From NCBI RefSeq assembly GCF_038396635.1, contig NZ_CP121687.1:2904592-2968591 (forward strand): 64,000 nt of DNA, read 5' to 3'. Position numbers and translations under genes: made by a program. Source of the DNA: Defluviitalea saccharophila. GTDB taxonomy: Bacteria > Bacillota > Clostridia > Lachnospirales > Defluviitaleaceae. A model generated the notes under the pieces. That model saw nothing but the letters and a program-made list of their open reading frames with translations. It had not been told where the DNA came from and ran no database searches. Below, in pieces: positions 34,804-43,670 of the stretch (positions are counted from its first letter, which is position 1; each line of letters begins with the position of its first letter).

Positions 34804-35202
34804 ATGATAAAAAACGAAAACGGAGTTACCCTAATAGAATTAATTGTGTCTTTAGCAATCTTTTCGGTCATAATCTCTTTAACTTTATCGGTTTTATTGT
34901 TTGGCAGCAGAACTTTTAAAATGCAAACCAATGAAACCAATAATTTATTAAATGTAAGCAATGCAATGCATTACATAACAAAAGAAATCAGAAAAGCGGA
35001 TCAAGTAGAGATAGAAAACGGAATATTGATTCTAAATGAAAAAGACGTTTATAAACTAGAGAATAATATTATTATGAAAAATACCACTCTCATGTTTTAT
35101 AACATAGAGTTATTTGAGATTGCAAAATCAAGCTCGAAAATAGATATCAAAATAAAAGGAATAGGGGAAGAAAAGGTGGAATCGACCATTTATCTAAGAT
35201 GA
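34804..35202 (+). CDS. Minor prepilin (PilW-like)
   Basis: A 132-residue prepilin with a very short leader (MIKNENG) before VTLIELIVSLAIFSV, Glu5 present. The remainder is a small beta-rich domain. It overlaps the next start, so it is co-translated with the PilX-like gene. Confidence 0.8.
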   Translation: MIKNENGVTLIELIVSLAIFSVIISLTLSVLLFGSRTFKMQTNETNNLLNVSNAMHYITKEIRKADQVEIENGILILNEKDVYKLENNIIMKNTTLMFYNIELFEIAKSSSKIDIKIKGIGEEKVESTIYLR

Positions 35203-35213
35203 AGGGATCTATT

Positions 35214-36614
35214 ATGGGATTTTTGAAAAGATTGATTGGAAATGAAAAGGGCTTTGCTCTTACTTTTGTTATGCTGGTCTTGGTTGTGGTATCGATATTA
35301 GGTTTGGCAGTTGTAGGGATGTCCACATCTGCTTTTAGAATGACAAGAATTGATTCTGACAGCGAAAGTGCCTACTACATAGCAGAAGCCGGTATTAATT
35401 ATACGATTGATTTGATTCGAACGAAGGTTAATGATTTATACAACAGGGTCCATTCTGAAGATGAGTTTTTTTCAACTTTAGAGAATGATTTGGATAGACC
35501 TATTACTCTAAATAGTTTTGAAAGTAATTTTGGCAGACCTCCGGAGGCAATTATCACAGTCACCGGTTCCCGTAAAAGTGGAAAAAATAGTGCGGACTAT
35601 ACCTTAACCTCCAAGGGACGCATAGGAAACAGTACAAGAACCGTAACCTCCGTAGTAACGGTAAATTGGATTGAGAATGAAAATGTCGCCAATTTAGAGG
35701 ATATCTTTTTATATGGCTCCAGACTAAAGTTTACCGGAAGCAATATCATTGGAGAGAGTGGAAGCATCATATTTGAAGAAATACAATTAGAAAGCAACCC
35801 TGCCCTTAAGGTTACAAATTTTTATGTCAATGGTCCCCTTACCTTGGATCATAGTTCTGGAGATATCGGAAACAGAAATAAACCAGGAAAGATTTATATT
35901 AATGGGGATTTGAATCTTCTAAGTGGTGCAGTTCGAGACATTTTCGGAGAAATCTATGTGAATGGTGATTTAATATTAGTAGGAGCCAAAATCCATGGCA
36001 ATGTCTATGTGGATGGAAATGTTGAATTAGGCTGGACGCCTCAGATTAACGAGAATATATATTATACAGGAAATCTAAAAGTCCCTGAGTATTATGATCA
36101 GGATTTAATCAACAAATGTATTAAAGTTGACGATGTACCGTCTTTTAAGATACCTTCCTTGGACTTCAAACTTAAAGAAGATGCATGGTTTTCTGCCAAT
36201 GGCTACTCAATAGAAGGGAATGTAACTCAAAACAATATACCCAATAACGCCAGAATATTGGCTGATAATTATTATTCGGACAGCAGTCAGAGTCCTGGCG
36301 GCAATATTATTATCATCAGTAAAGGCGATATTGTTATAAGAGGCTGGCGCCACATCACAGGCGTATTAATAACCCCCAATGGCCGTGTGACTATAGAAGG
36401 AGGTTCTTTTTCTGGAACCATCCTGTCAAGAGAAGGCTTGACCGCAGAAAGAGGGGGCTGGAATTTGAATATGAAACCAATATCGGACTTTTTTACGGAA
36501 GGTGATCTGCCTATCATGCTGTCGGAAAAGAGTGATACAGATTCCGAAAGCGGAGAAGAGCACTTAAACGAGAAAAATAGAGTCATTATAAAATCTCCTA
36601 TCCAAGAGAAATGA
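35214..36614 (+). CDS. PilX-like pilus accessory protein with beta-helix region
   Basis: A 466-residue protein. The N-terminus (NEKGFALTFVMLVLVVVSILG) is a hydrophobic helix like the PilX N-terminal domain, followed by the typical S-E-S-A-Y-Y-I-A-E-A-G helix. From about residue 165 to 400 it has short repeated strands such as IYINGDLNL, IYVNGDLILVGA and VYVDGNVELG, like a right-handed beta-helix of the bactofilin/polymer-forming type. It could be a tip adhesin or an assembly factor. The ATG at 35214 follows AAGGG with good spacing; 35199 is an alternative. It converges with, and overlaps by 17 bases, the GIY-YIG gene. Confidence 0.75.
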   Translation: MGFLKRLIGNEKGFALTFVMLVLVVVSILGLAVVGMSTSAFRMTRIDSDSESAYYIAEAGINYTIDLIRTKVNDLYNRVHSEDEFFSTLENDLDRPITLNSFESNFGRPPEAIITVTGSRKSGKNSADYTLTSKGRIGNSTRTVTSVVTVNWIENENVANLEDIFLYGSRLKFTGSNIIGESGSIIFEEIQLESNPALKVTNFYVNGPLTLDHSSGDIGNRNKPGKIYINGDLNLLSGAVRDIFGEIYVNGDLILVGAKIHGNVYVDGNVELGWTPQINENIYYTGNLKVPEYYDQDLINKCIKVDDVPSFKIPSLDFKLKEDAWFSANGYSIEGNVTQNNIPNNARILADNYYSDSSQSPGGNIIIISKGDIVIRGWRHITGVLITPNGRVTIEGGSFSGTILSREGLTAERGGWNLNMKPISDFFTEGDLPIMLSEKSDTDSESGEEHLNEKNRVIIKSPIQEK

Positions 36615-37569
36615 TATGAACCATTTCTTGCGGCAAAGAAATAATTTCGGAATATAAAATATCGCGAAAATCAATATCTGCTTTTTCATCCATGATTGAG
36701 GATATTGAGGCTTTTATAGCATAACTCTCCTTTACAAAATGTTCGATATCCTCATTTTTTAAATTGGAATAAAGCTTCTTAGCTAATATATTTCCGTTGG
36801 AAATGAAAAAGAGCTTATGACCATTCATTGTTGGTATTTTTAACAGGATATCTTTAGACATGAGGTCTTTATAACGCCATATTCCATTATTGATGTGATA
36901 TAATCCCTGAATGATATCCCTATATTTTGCTGCCGTTTCAAATTTATACTCTGCGGCAGCTTCTTCCATTTTGTTTTCTAATACACTAATCAAAGTATCC
37001 ATATGACTACTGTCCGAAAAAATTTCTAACAAAGCGGTTTTGTTTTTATTAAAGCTCTCTTCATCCATAGGTGAGGGCATTATATGGTACTCGAATTCAT
37101 AAATTCCGTTCTTTTTTATAAGAGGAAAAATAGATTTCAGTGCAGTGATGATATTTAAAAGGGTATATCTTTTTCTAAAAGGACCGTAGGTATTTTCTTC
37201 TCGCTGATGCACAACAGATAAGGCATTAAACTTATTATAATTTTCTACTTTCAAGTAAACATAATTTTGATCGTTTTTCATCAGGGCATTAAAGCTGGGC
37301 TTAATTTTCTTGATTAATTGGCATTCGAGGAGAAGGGCTTCTAGGTGTGTATCCGTAACGACATATTCTATATCATCGATGAATAAAACGAGTTTTTTCA
37401 CTTTTTCCCATTTTGGATTGTCAACAAAATAGGATTTTACTCTTTTCTTAAGGCATTTACTTTTTCCGATATATATGATATTTCCTTTTGCGTCCAGCAT
37501 TTTATAAATGCCTGTAAGCTGGGGCAATTGATTGAGCTTTTCCTTGATTTTATCTGAAACTTCTATCAA
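36598..37569 (-). CDS. UvrC-like GIY-YIG nuclease without the C-terminal half
   Basis: A 323-residue protein similar to the N-terminal part of UvrC (or to Cho). The GIY-YIG domain (about 10-95) has GIYKMLDAKGNIIYIGKSKCLKKRVKSY; a UvrB/UvrC-binding motif (near 195-230, YKFETAAKYRDIIQGL) follows. The second nuclease (RNase H-like) and helix-hairpin-helix domains of UvrC are missing. It would cut DNA at the 3' side during repair. The TTG at 37569 is chosen since AAGGTG lies six bases upstream; further extension would enter the promoter of the divergent iron-transporter gene. Confidence 0.82.
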   Translation of the reverse strand: MIEVSDKIKEKLNQLPQLTGIYKMLDAKGNIIYIGKSKCLKKRVKSYFVDNPKWEKVKKLVLFIDDIEYVVTDTHLEALLLECQLIKKIKPSFNALMKNDQNYVYLKVENYNKFNALSVVHQREENTYGPFRKRYTLLNIITALKSIFPLIKKNGIYEFEYHIMPSPMDEESFNKNKTALLEIFSDSSHMDTLISVLENKMEEAAAEYKFETAAKYRDIIQGLYHINNGIWRYKDLMSKDILLKIPTMNGHKLFFISNGNILAKKLYSNLKNEDIEHFVKESYAIKASISSIMDEKADIDFRDILYSEIISLPQEMVHIISLG

Positions 37570-37666
37570 AGTCTTCACCTTTTCTCTGTTTGAAAGTCGA
37601 TACTTGTAGTAGATATTATACACCAAATACACAATAAATAGCAGTAAAAGTGGAGCGAACGATTGA

Positions 37667-37695
37667 TTGAATTTTGGTAAATTACTGGGTATAAT
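37667..37695 (+). promoter_or_regulatory. Promoter of the ferritin-like/VIT1 gene
   Basis: TTGAAT and TATAAT separated by 17 bases, about 48 bases before the start codon. Confidence 0.65.
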
Positions 37696-37742
37696 AGTCC
37701 TTAGTGGAATGGAATAAATTACTAAGGAAGAGGAGGCCCGGC

Positions 37743-38633
37743 ATGGGAAATCAAGGGAGAACCATATCTGAAGAAACAAAAAAATTTATTCTTAAGCTTC
37801 AGCAAAATGAAGTGACCGAGCGAATGATTTATTTAAATCTGGCTAAACGGGTAAAAAAACAATCAGAAAAGGAAACCCTGCAGCGAATCGCTGAGGAAGA
37901 GGGAATGCATTGTGAAATCTGGGCTAGTTATACCAATCAAAAACTATCACCACAGAAATTAAGAGTCTGGTTTTATGCAATAATAAGTTTTATTTTTGGT
38001 TATACTTTTGCTATTAAGATTATGGAAAAGGGAGAAAAGGATGTACAATACATCTATTCAAAACTGGCTTTGGAAGTTCCTGAGGCGAAGCAGATTCTAA
38101 AAGATGAAGAAGTACATGAACAGGCGCTGATTGGCTTGCTTGACGAAGAGCGTCTGCAATATGTGGGTTCAATGGTATTGGGTCTTAATGATGCCTTGGT
38201 AGAACTGACCGGAACATTGGCAGGGTTAAGCTTTGCTTTGCAAAATAATAAATTAGTAGCCCTTTCCGGATTGATTACAGGCATTTCGGCAACCTTATCC
38301 ATGGCTTCATCAGAGTATTTATCCGCTCGTTCTGAAGGAAATTCCGATGCGTTAAAGTCTTCATTATATACAGGGATCATGTACATCTTTGCAGTTGTTT
38401 TACTGGTGCTGCCGTATCTTTTGCTGCCCAGTGACCAATTTGTTTCTGCATTAATGATTATGTTGGTGATTGTTGTAGCTATTATATTCTCTTTTACCTA
38501 TTATATTTCCGTTGCAAAGGATTTACCTTTTAAAAAGAGATTTCTTGAAATGGCTGTAATCAGCTTATCCGTAGCGGCACTGTCTTTTGGAGTCGGATTT
38601 TTGGTAAAACAATTTTTAGGCATAGATATCTAG
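37743..38633 (+). CDS. Ferritin-like/VIT1-CCC1 iron (manganese) transporter
   Basis: A 296-residue protein. The N-terminal half (about 5-140) is a ferritin-like helical domain with E-x-x-x-H patterns (EEEGMHCEIW and DEEVHEQAL) that can bind iron. The C-terminal half is a VIT1/CCC1 transporter with about five transmembrane segments and the signature GLNDALVELTGTLAGLSFAL. Such fusions (MbfA-like) export or store Fe(II)/Mn(II) across the membrane. AGGAGG sits eight bases before the ATG. It is monocistronic. Confidence 0.88.
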   Translation: MGNQGRTISEETKKFILKLQQNEVTERMIYLNLAKRVKKQSEKETLQRIAEEEGMHCEIWASYTNQKLSPQKLRVWFYAIISFIFGYTFAIKIMEKGEKDVQYIYSKLALEVPEAKQILKDEEVHEQALIGLLDEERLQYVGSMVLGLNDALVELTGTLAGLSFALQNNKLVALSGLITGISATLSMASSEYLSARSEGNSDALKSSLYTGIMYIFAVVLLVLPYLLLPSDQFVSALMIMLVIVVAIIFSFTYYISVAKDLPFKKRFLEMAVISLSVAALSFGVGFLVKQFLGIDI

Positions 38634-38715
38634 AGAAAATTGGGTTATTTTAGAGAATTAATTTAGAAAATATGTAGATAAATTTATATCATTAGTGTAT
38701 AATAATACTGAATTA

Positions 38716-38732
38716 GGGGATCGATCCCCTTT
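38716..38732 (+). terminator. Short palindromic terminator before gltX
   Basis: The 14-base palindrome GGGGATCGATCCCC is followed by TTT. A second inverted repeat (GGCGGTTT...AAACCGTC) lies at about 38753-38788, before the gltX ribosome site. No T-box signature was found. Confidence 0.5.
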
Positions 38733-38828
38733 ATGGATTATTAGAATGAAAGGGGCGGTTTTTTTTGTTTAACAACAAAGAAACCGTCTTAATTTTTACT
38801 ACGCATTTAATAAATGGAGGAGAATTCA

Positions 38829-40472
38829 ATGGATTATAAGAAACTGGCGGAGCTGCTTTTCCCCAATATAACAAACTCGGTATCTTACTATGAAGACACC
38901 GTATTTCCAAAGAGGGATTTACCAGAGGGTGCAATGGTAACCAGACTTGCCCCAAGTCCTACAGGATTTATTCATCTTGGAAATCTTTACGGAGCTTTTG
39001 TAGATGAGCGTTTAGCCCATCAAAATAATGGTGTATTTATGCTTCGTATCGAAGATACGGACGAAAAACGTAAGGTAGAAGGAGCAATTGAAACAATTAT
39101 CTCTTCTCTGGAATATTTCGATTTAAAGTTCGATGAAGGTGTAACTGTTAACGGAGAAATAGGCAGTTATGGACCTTACTATCAAAGTAACCGTGGAGAA
39201 ATCTATCAAACCGTTGCTAAGTACCTGGTGGAGCAAGGCAGAGCATATCCTTGTTTCTGTACGGAAGAAGAATTGGCAGAGGTAAGAAAACAGCAAGAAG
39301 CAGAAAAGGTTACTCCTGGTTATTACGGTAAATGGGCTAAGGACAGGGATTTATCCCTTGAAGAAATAGAACAGCGTTTAAAAAACAATGAAAGCTTTGT
39401 ACTTAGATTTAAATCTATAGGAACAGAAGAAGGAAAATTTGAAATAGAAGATGCCATTAGAGGCACTCTTTCCATGCCTGAAAACTTTCAGGATATTGTA
39501 CTTTTAAAGTCCAATGGCATACCCACATATCATTTTGCCCATGTAGTGGACGACCATTTGATGAGAGTTACCCATGTTGTCAGGGGAGAAGAATGGCTTT
39601 CAACCTTGCCTATTCACTATGAATTGTTTAAAACTTTAGGCTGGGAGCTTCCAACATATTGTCATACAGCCCATATGATGAAGATTGATAATGGTGTAAA
39701 GAGAAAATTATCCAAAAGAAAAGACCCGGAAATGGGATTGGGCTACTATATGGAATTAGGATATTTCCCTGCAGCAGTTAGAGAATATCTATTAACCATT
39801 TTGAACTCTAATTTTGAAGAGTGGAGAATGGCAAATCCAGACAGCAGTACGGATGAGTTTAAATTTACTTTAAATAAAATGAGTACTTCAGGGGCATTAT
39901 TTGACTTAAATAAACTCAATGATATCAGTAAAGATGTTTTAGTAAAAATTCCAGTTGAAGAAATTTATGATTTCTTACTCAACTGGGCTAAGCAATACAA
40001 AACTGAAATTGTAAACAATTTAATGCAGTATAAGGATTCTGTAATCAAATTATTATCCGTAGGAAGAGACGGCGCAAAGCCTCGTAAAGATTTAATATAT
40101 TGTGAACAGATCTTTGACTTTATCAGCTATTTCTTTGATGAATACTTTGAAATCGTTGATCCTTATCCTCAAAATATTGATGAGGAAGAAGCAAAGAAAT
40201 TACTGAAAGCTTATATGGAAACCTATGACCACAGCGATGACCAAACCCAATGGTTTGAAAAAATCAGAGTAATCGCTGAGCAAAACGGCTATGCAGCTAA
40301 GCCTAAGGATTATAAGAAAAATCCTGACATGTATAAAGGACATGTAGGGGATGTAAGTACTGTTATAAGATTAGCTGTTGTAGGACGGGCATCCTCACCG
40401 GATGTTTGGGAAATTCAGCAAATTTTAGGTGAAGATAAAGTTCGTGAGAGAATAAAAAAGGCTTCTTTGTAG
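38829..40472 (+). CDS. gltX: Glutamate-tRNA ligase
   Basis: A 547-residue class I aminoacyl-tRNA synthetase that charges tRNA-Glu (and often tRNA-Gln) with glutamate. The catalytic domain has the HIGH-like motif in PSPTGFIHLGN and the KMSKS-like motif KRKLSKRKDP. The zinc-type Cys motif (YPCFCTEEEL) is only partly kept. At about 547 residues it is longer than the usual 480-500, with a larger C-terminal anticodon-binding part (about 340-547). The ATG at 38829 has GGAGGAG upstream. Confidence 0.93.
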   Translation: MDYKKLAELLFPNITNSVSYYEDTVFPKRDLPEGAMVTRLAPSPTGFIHLGNLYGAFVDERLAHQNNGVFMLRIEDTDEKRKVEGAIETIISSLEYFDLKFDEGVTVNGEIGSYGPYYQSNRGEIYQTVAKYLVEQGRAYPCFCTEEELAEVRKQQEAEKVTPGYYGKWAKDRDLSLEEIEQRLKNNESFVLRFKSIGTEEGKFEIEDAIRGTLSMPENFQDIVLLKSNGIPTYHFAHVVDDHLMRVTHVVRGEEWLSTLPIHYELFKTLGWELPTYCHTAHMMKIDNGVKRKLSKRKDPEMGLGYYMELGYFPAAVREYLLTILNSNFEEWRMANPDSSTDEFKFTLNKMSTSGALFDLNKLNDISKDVLVKIPVEEIYDFLLNWAKQYKTEIVNNLMQYKDSVIKLLSVGRDGAKPRKDLIYCEQIFDFISYFFDEYFEIVDPYPQNIDEEEAKKLLKAYMETYDHSDDQTQWFEKIRVIAEQNGYAAKPKDYKKNPDMYKGHVGDVSTVIRLAVVGRASSPDVWEIQQILGEDKVRERIKKASL

Positions 40473-40493
40473 AAATCTAAACATATATAGGCT

Positions 40494-40539
40494 AAATACC
40501 TTCAAAGTCATAATGCTATGACATTGGAGGTATTTTTTT
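40494..40539 (+). terminator. Terminator after gltX
   Basis: AAATACCTTCAAAGTCAT pairs with ATGACATTGGAGGTATTT, followed by a run of T. Confidence 0.85.
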
Positions 40540-40545
40540 AATACT

Positions 40546-40574
40546 ACCCCCAAAAAATTATACACTACTTCGTA
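40546..40574 (+). promoter_or_regulatory. SigI-type promoter of sigI
   Basis: ACCCCCAAAA and CGTA, about 15 bases apart, match the CCC-rich -35 and CGWA -10 known for SigI promoters of Bacillus and Clostridium. It suggests self-activation. Confidence 0.6.
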
Positions 40575-40599
40575 TCATATATCAGGTGGTGATATTTCC

Positions 40600-41361
40600 T
40601 TGAGAGTATTTTCATTCAAAGCAGCTTTGACAGAGAAGAAACTTAAAGACATTTTAGATGAAATAACAGATATCCAAAAGGGGAACGAAGTACTTCGAAA
40701 TCAATTTATTGATAAATATAGTAATTATATAGTAAGTATGGCCAGCAGGGTAAAAGGAAATTATGTTCAGATCGAAAATGATGAGGAATATTCTGTTGCT
40801 CTAAATGCTTTTAACAGAGCTATTGATTTGTATAATCCGGATAGGGGAGCATCTTTTTTCACATTTGCAGGCCTGCTGATTAAAAGAGATATAATAGATC
40901 TTTATAAAAAAAATAGTAGTTTAAAAGAAATTCCAATCAGTCATTTGAATAATGAAGTTAATGACCGCTCTGAATATGATCCTAGAAATGCAGAGGACAC
41001 TATCCGATGTCAGGAAGATCAATTTAATCTTCAGCAGGAAATCAACATATATAAAACGCTGCTAAAGGAATACGCCATCGATTTTAATACTTTGGCTTCT
41101 GTCTCTCCGAAACATGCCGAAGTCAGACGGAAGATGATTATGCTGGCTAAAATGTTATCAGAGGAAATGGATTTAAAAGCATCTATTATTAAAAAGAAAA
41201 CTCTGCCCTTAAAGGAAATGGAAAGCCGATTGGATTATAGTCGCAAAACTCTGGAACGCCATCGAAAATATATTTTAGCGAATTTTATTTTAATTAACAG
41301 TGACTTGGATTATTTGAAAGAGTATATCAAAGATGTTTTACAAGGTGGTGAGAATTGTTGA
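40600..41361 (+). CDS. sigI: RNA polymerase sigma factor SigI
   Basis: A 253-residue alternative sigma factor. Region 2 is recognisable in Y-S-V-A-L-N-A-F-N-R-A-I-D-L-Y-N-P-D-R-G-A-S-F-F (positions about 68-90), followed by FAGLLIKRDIIDLYKK. The C-terminal SigI-C part carries a helix-turn-helix (SRLDYSRKTLERHRKYI). SigI proteins respond to heat or extracellular polysaccharide via RsgI. It starts at TTG after GGTGGTG and overlaps the rsgI start. Confidence 0.9.
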   Translation: MRVFSFKAALTEKKLKDILDEITDIQKGNEVLRNQFIDKYSNYIVSMASRVKGNYVQIENDEEYSVALNAFNRAIDLYNPDRGASFFTFAGLLIKRDIIDLYKKNSSLKEIPISHLNNEVNDRSEYDPRNAEDTIRCQEDQFNLQQEINIYKTLLKEYAIDFNTLASVSPKHAEVRRKMIMLAKMLSEEMDLKASIIKKKTLPLKEMESRLDYSRKTLERHRKYILANFILINSDLDYLKEYIKDVLQGGENC

Positions 41362-42308
41362 AGGGATTAATTGTTGAAAAAGGAGAAAAACACTATATTG
41401 TATTGACTCCTACGGGAGAGTACAAGAAAATCAAGGGATTTACAAAAATGAATATTGGCCAGGAAGTTGACATTTACAATCCCTTTTCTATGACAAAAAT
41501 TGTCTCTTTGGCAGCTGCACTGCTTGTAATCATCCTGTTGGGTGAAGCTATGTTCAAAATGCCAGGTCAGAGCAAAGTGTATGCATATGTCACACTGGAT
41601 ATTAACCCAAGTGTGGAGTTTGCCGTTGATAGAAATTACGCAGTACTTAAGGCATATCCCTATAACTCAGAAGCGGAGCAAATATTATCGGGTATAGAAT
41701 ATTTACATGCTGATATCAATAAGGTATTGGCAGACTTTACACAAGCGGCCATTGAATATGAGTATATCTCAGATGATCAAGAAAACTACATTGTCATTTC
41801 TCTATGTCCCACGATTCCCGATGAACCTATTGAATCCAAGCTTAACGAAATGACCAGAATGCAGAATGAGGTTATTGAATCCTCTGGGAAAGAGGCTAAA
41901 GTTGATGCAGTTGTTGTAGATTTTAAAACTCGGGAAGAAGCCAAAGACTTAGGGATATCTCCAGGCCAATTAAAAAGAAACCAAAAAGAGCTCAAAGAGG
42001 ATAACAATATCATAAATAAAGAAGAGAAAAAAGAAATAAAAAGAGAAGAAAAGGAGATTAAAAAAGAGGAGCAAGAAAAGAAAAAGAAAGCAAAGGAGAA
42101 AGAAAAAGCTAAGACTCCTAATAAAGAAGTCAAAGAGAAAGAAAAAGCTTTAGATAAAGACAATAAAAATGCTAAAGCCTCTCAAAAAACCACTAAAGAA
42201 GAAAAAACTAATATGAAAAATAATGAAGGCAAAAAAAATAATGGCAACAATAAAACTTTAAAAAATAATAAAGATAAAAAACAAAAGAAAGAGAAAGAAA
42301 AGAATTGA
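41358..42308 (+). CDS. rsgI: RsgI-like anti-sigma factor with Lys/Glu-rich tail
   Basis: A 316-residue membrane protein. An RsgI N-terminal domain (about 1-45, GLIVEKGEKHYIVLTPTGEYKKI) would bind SigI. A transmembrane segment (about 54-72) is followed by the conserved outer domain (VYAYVTLDINPSVEFAVDRN), in which some RsgI proteins undergo cleavage. From about residue 190 the tail is low-complexity Lys/Glu/Asn, with no carbohydrate-binding module, unlike RsgI of cellulolytic species. It starts at TTG overlapping the sigI stop, so the pair is coupled. Confidence 0.88.
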   Translation: MKGLIVEKGEKHYIVLTPTGEYKKIKGFTKMNIGQEVDIYNPFSMTKIVSLAAALLVIILLGEAMFKMPGQSKVYAYVTLDINPSVEFAVDRNYAVLKAYPYNSEAEQILSGIEYLHADINKVLADFTQAAIEYEYISDDQENYIVISLCPTIPDEPIESKLNEMTRMQNEVIESSGKEAKVDAVVVDFKTREEAKDLGISPGQLKRNQKELKEDNNIINKEEKKEIKREEKEIKKEEQEKKKKAKEKEKAKTPNKEVKEKEKALDKDNKNAKASQKTTKEEKTNMKNNEGKKNNGNNKTLKNNKDKKQKKEKEKN

Positions 42309-42356
42309 TGAAACACTATTATTTACAACATATTTAAAAAGGAGAGGAATATTGAT

Positions 42357-43589
42357 ATGAAAAGAAAAATTGCCCTATTACTTGTTATGACTTTTATGTT
42401 GTTTTCCCTGCCTGTAACCGGGATGGCGGCAGAACAGAATGGTTCCACTGATCCAGGTATTACTCCGGACAGCTGGCTCTATGGATTGGACAACTTTATG
42501 AAAGAGTTGAATATATTAATTACTCATGACACAGCCCAAAAGGCAGAATTGATGTATGATATTTCCGAAGAGAGATTGGCTGAAGCTAAAAAAATGGTTG
42601 AAGAAAACAAAGAGAAATACAGCATCATTGCTATGAAAGCATATAAGGATTCTTTGGAAAGAGCAGCAGCGATTTTAGATGATGCGATTGTAAACGAAAA
42701 AAATGTTGATGATGTTATAGAAAAATTTAATAGTACATTTAAAAATCATCAGGAATTAGTGCAATTTATTGTTGGACAATTCCCAGAAGACATTAAGTCC
42801 GAAATCAATGCATCTATTGATGATGCCATTGATAATATTGTGATCTCAATTGATATTGCAGATAACGGTGCTTGGAATTATGACATTTCATTTAATGACA
42901 CAGATAGTGACTCAAAAAATGAAGAAGATGCTGTAGATAGTGAAGAGGATAAAGAAGACGTTGTGGAAACTGAAGAAAATGAAAATGATGATGACGAAGC
43001 AACTGAAGAAGATACTGTAGCAGCACTTCCATTAAAGAAAGTCATTACGGCAGAAAAGCTTTCTGAAGAAATTGATAAAACTGCTGCAGAATTGTATACC
43101 TCAGGTCAATTAAATGCCCGTCAAATACTGGTTGTTCATTCACTGGCCAAACAGACAGGCAAATCCTTTGATGAAGTACTTGAAGTATTTATAAGCAATG
43201 GAAAAGGAATTGGCGCAACAGCTAAGGCTTTAGGATTAACTCCTAAAACTGCTTTAAAGGGAATCAATGGGACATTTAAAGAAGTAAAAAAGCAAATACA
43301 AGATGACTTTAAGAAAGAGAAATCTATATCTCATCCAAGCAAAATAGACAAAGATGAAAACAAGACGACTATTAATCCGAAGGATAAAAAGAACGAACCT
43401 AAAGTAGTTCAAGTTAATAATAAAGATGATAAAGGAAACAATGAAGTAAAAGAAAAAATTGAAGACAAGAAAGACAAAAACAATAATCAAAAGAATAATA
43501 AAGATAAGAATGATAAAAAAGAAAATAAGAAACCCAATAACGGCAAATCCAATAATGGTAATTCAAAAAACAAGGGTAAAAGTAAATAA
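42357..43589 (+). CDS. Secreted DUF5667-like protein
   Basis: A 410-residue exported protein. A signal peptide (about 1-24, ending GMAA) is followed by a helical domain beginning T-P-D-S-W-L-Y-G-L-D, the opening of DUF5667, a family often found beside RsgI or anti-sigma genes. An acidic linker (about 180-225), a second helical segment (about 230-310) and a C-terminal tail of about 90 residues of Lys, Asn and Asp follow. It is third in the sigI operon, so it may be an outer partner of RsgI. Function is unknown. Confidence 0.75.
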   Translation: MKRKIALLLVMTFMLFSLPVTGMAAEQNGSTDPGITPDSWLYGLDNFMKELNILITHDTAQKAELMYDISEERLAEAKKMVEENKEKYSIIAMKAYKDSLERAAAILDDAIVNEKNVDDVIEKFNSTFKNHQELVQFIVGQFPEDIKSEINASIDDAIDNIVISIDIADNGAWNYDISFNDTDSDSKNEEDAVDSEEDKEDVVETEENENDDDEATEEDTVAALPLKKVITAEKLSEEIDKTAAELYTSGQLNARQILVVHSLAKQTGKSFDEVLEVFISNGKGIGATAKALGLTPKTALKGINGTFKEVKKQIQDDFKKEKSISHPSKIDKDENKTTINPKDKKNEPKVVQVNNKDDKGNNEVKEKIEDKKDKNNNQKNNKDKNDKKENKKPNNGKSNNGNSKNKGKSK

Positions 43590-43618
43590 ACAGAATAGAC
43601 AATACTCTGAAATCATAA

Positions 43619-43654
43619 AAATACCGGCGGGGAAATTCACCTTAGCCGGTATTG
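43619..43654. terminator. Hairpin between convergent genes
   Basis: AATACCGGC and GCCGGTATT pair across about 16 bases. Only weak T runs follow on either strand. Confidence 0.55.
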
Positions 43655-43670
43655 TATGTGTTGCCGTATT

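Noticed and set aside
38640-38828. T-box or other riboswitch before gltX
   Set aside because: No T-box sequence or specifier-loop pattern was found; only a palindromic terminator and a simple inverted repeat are visible.
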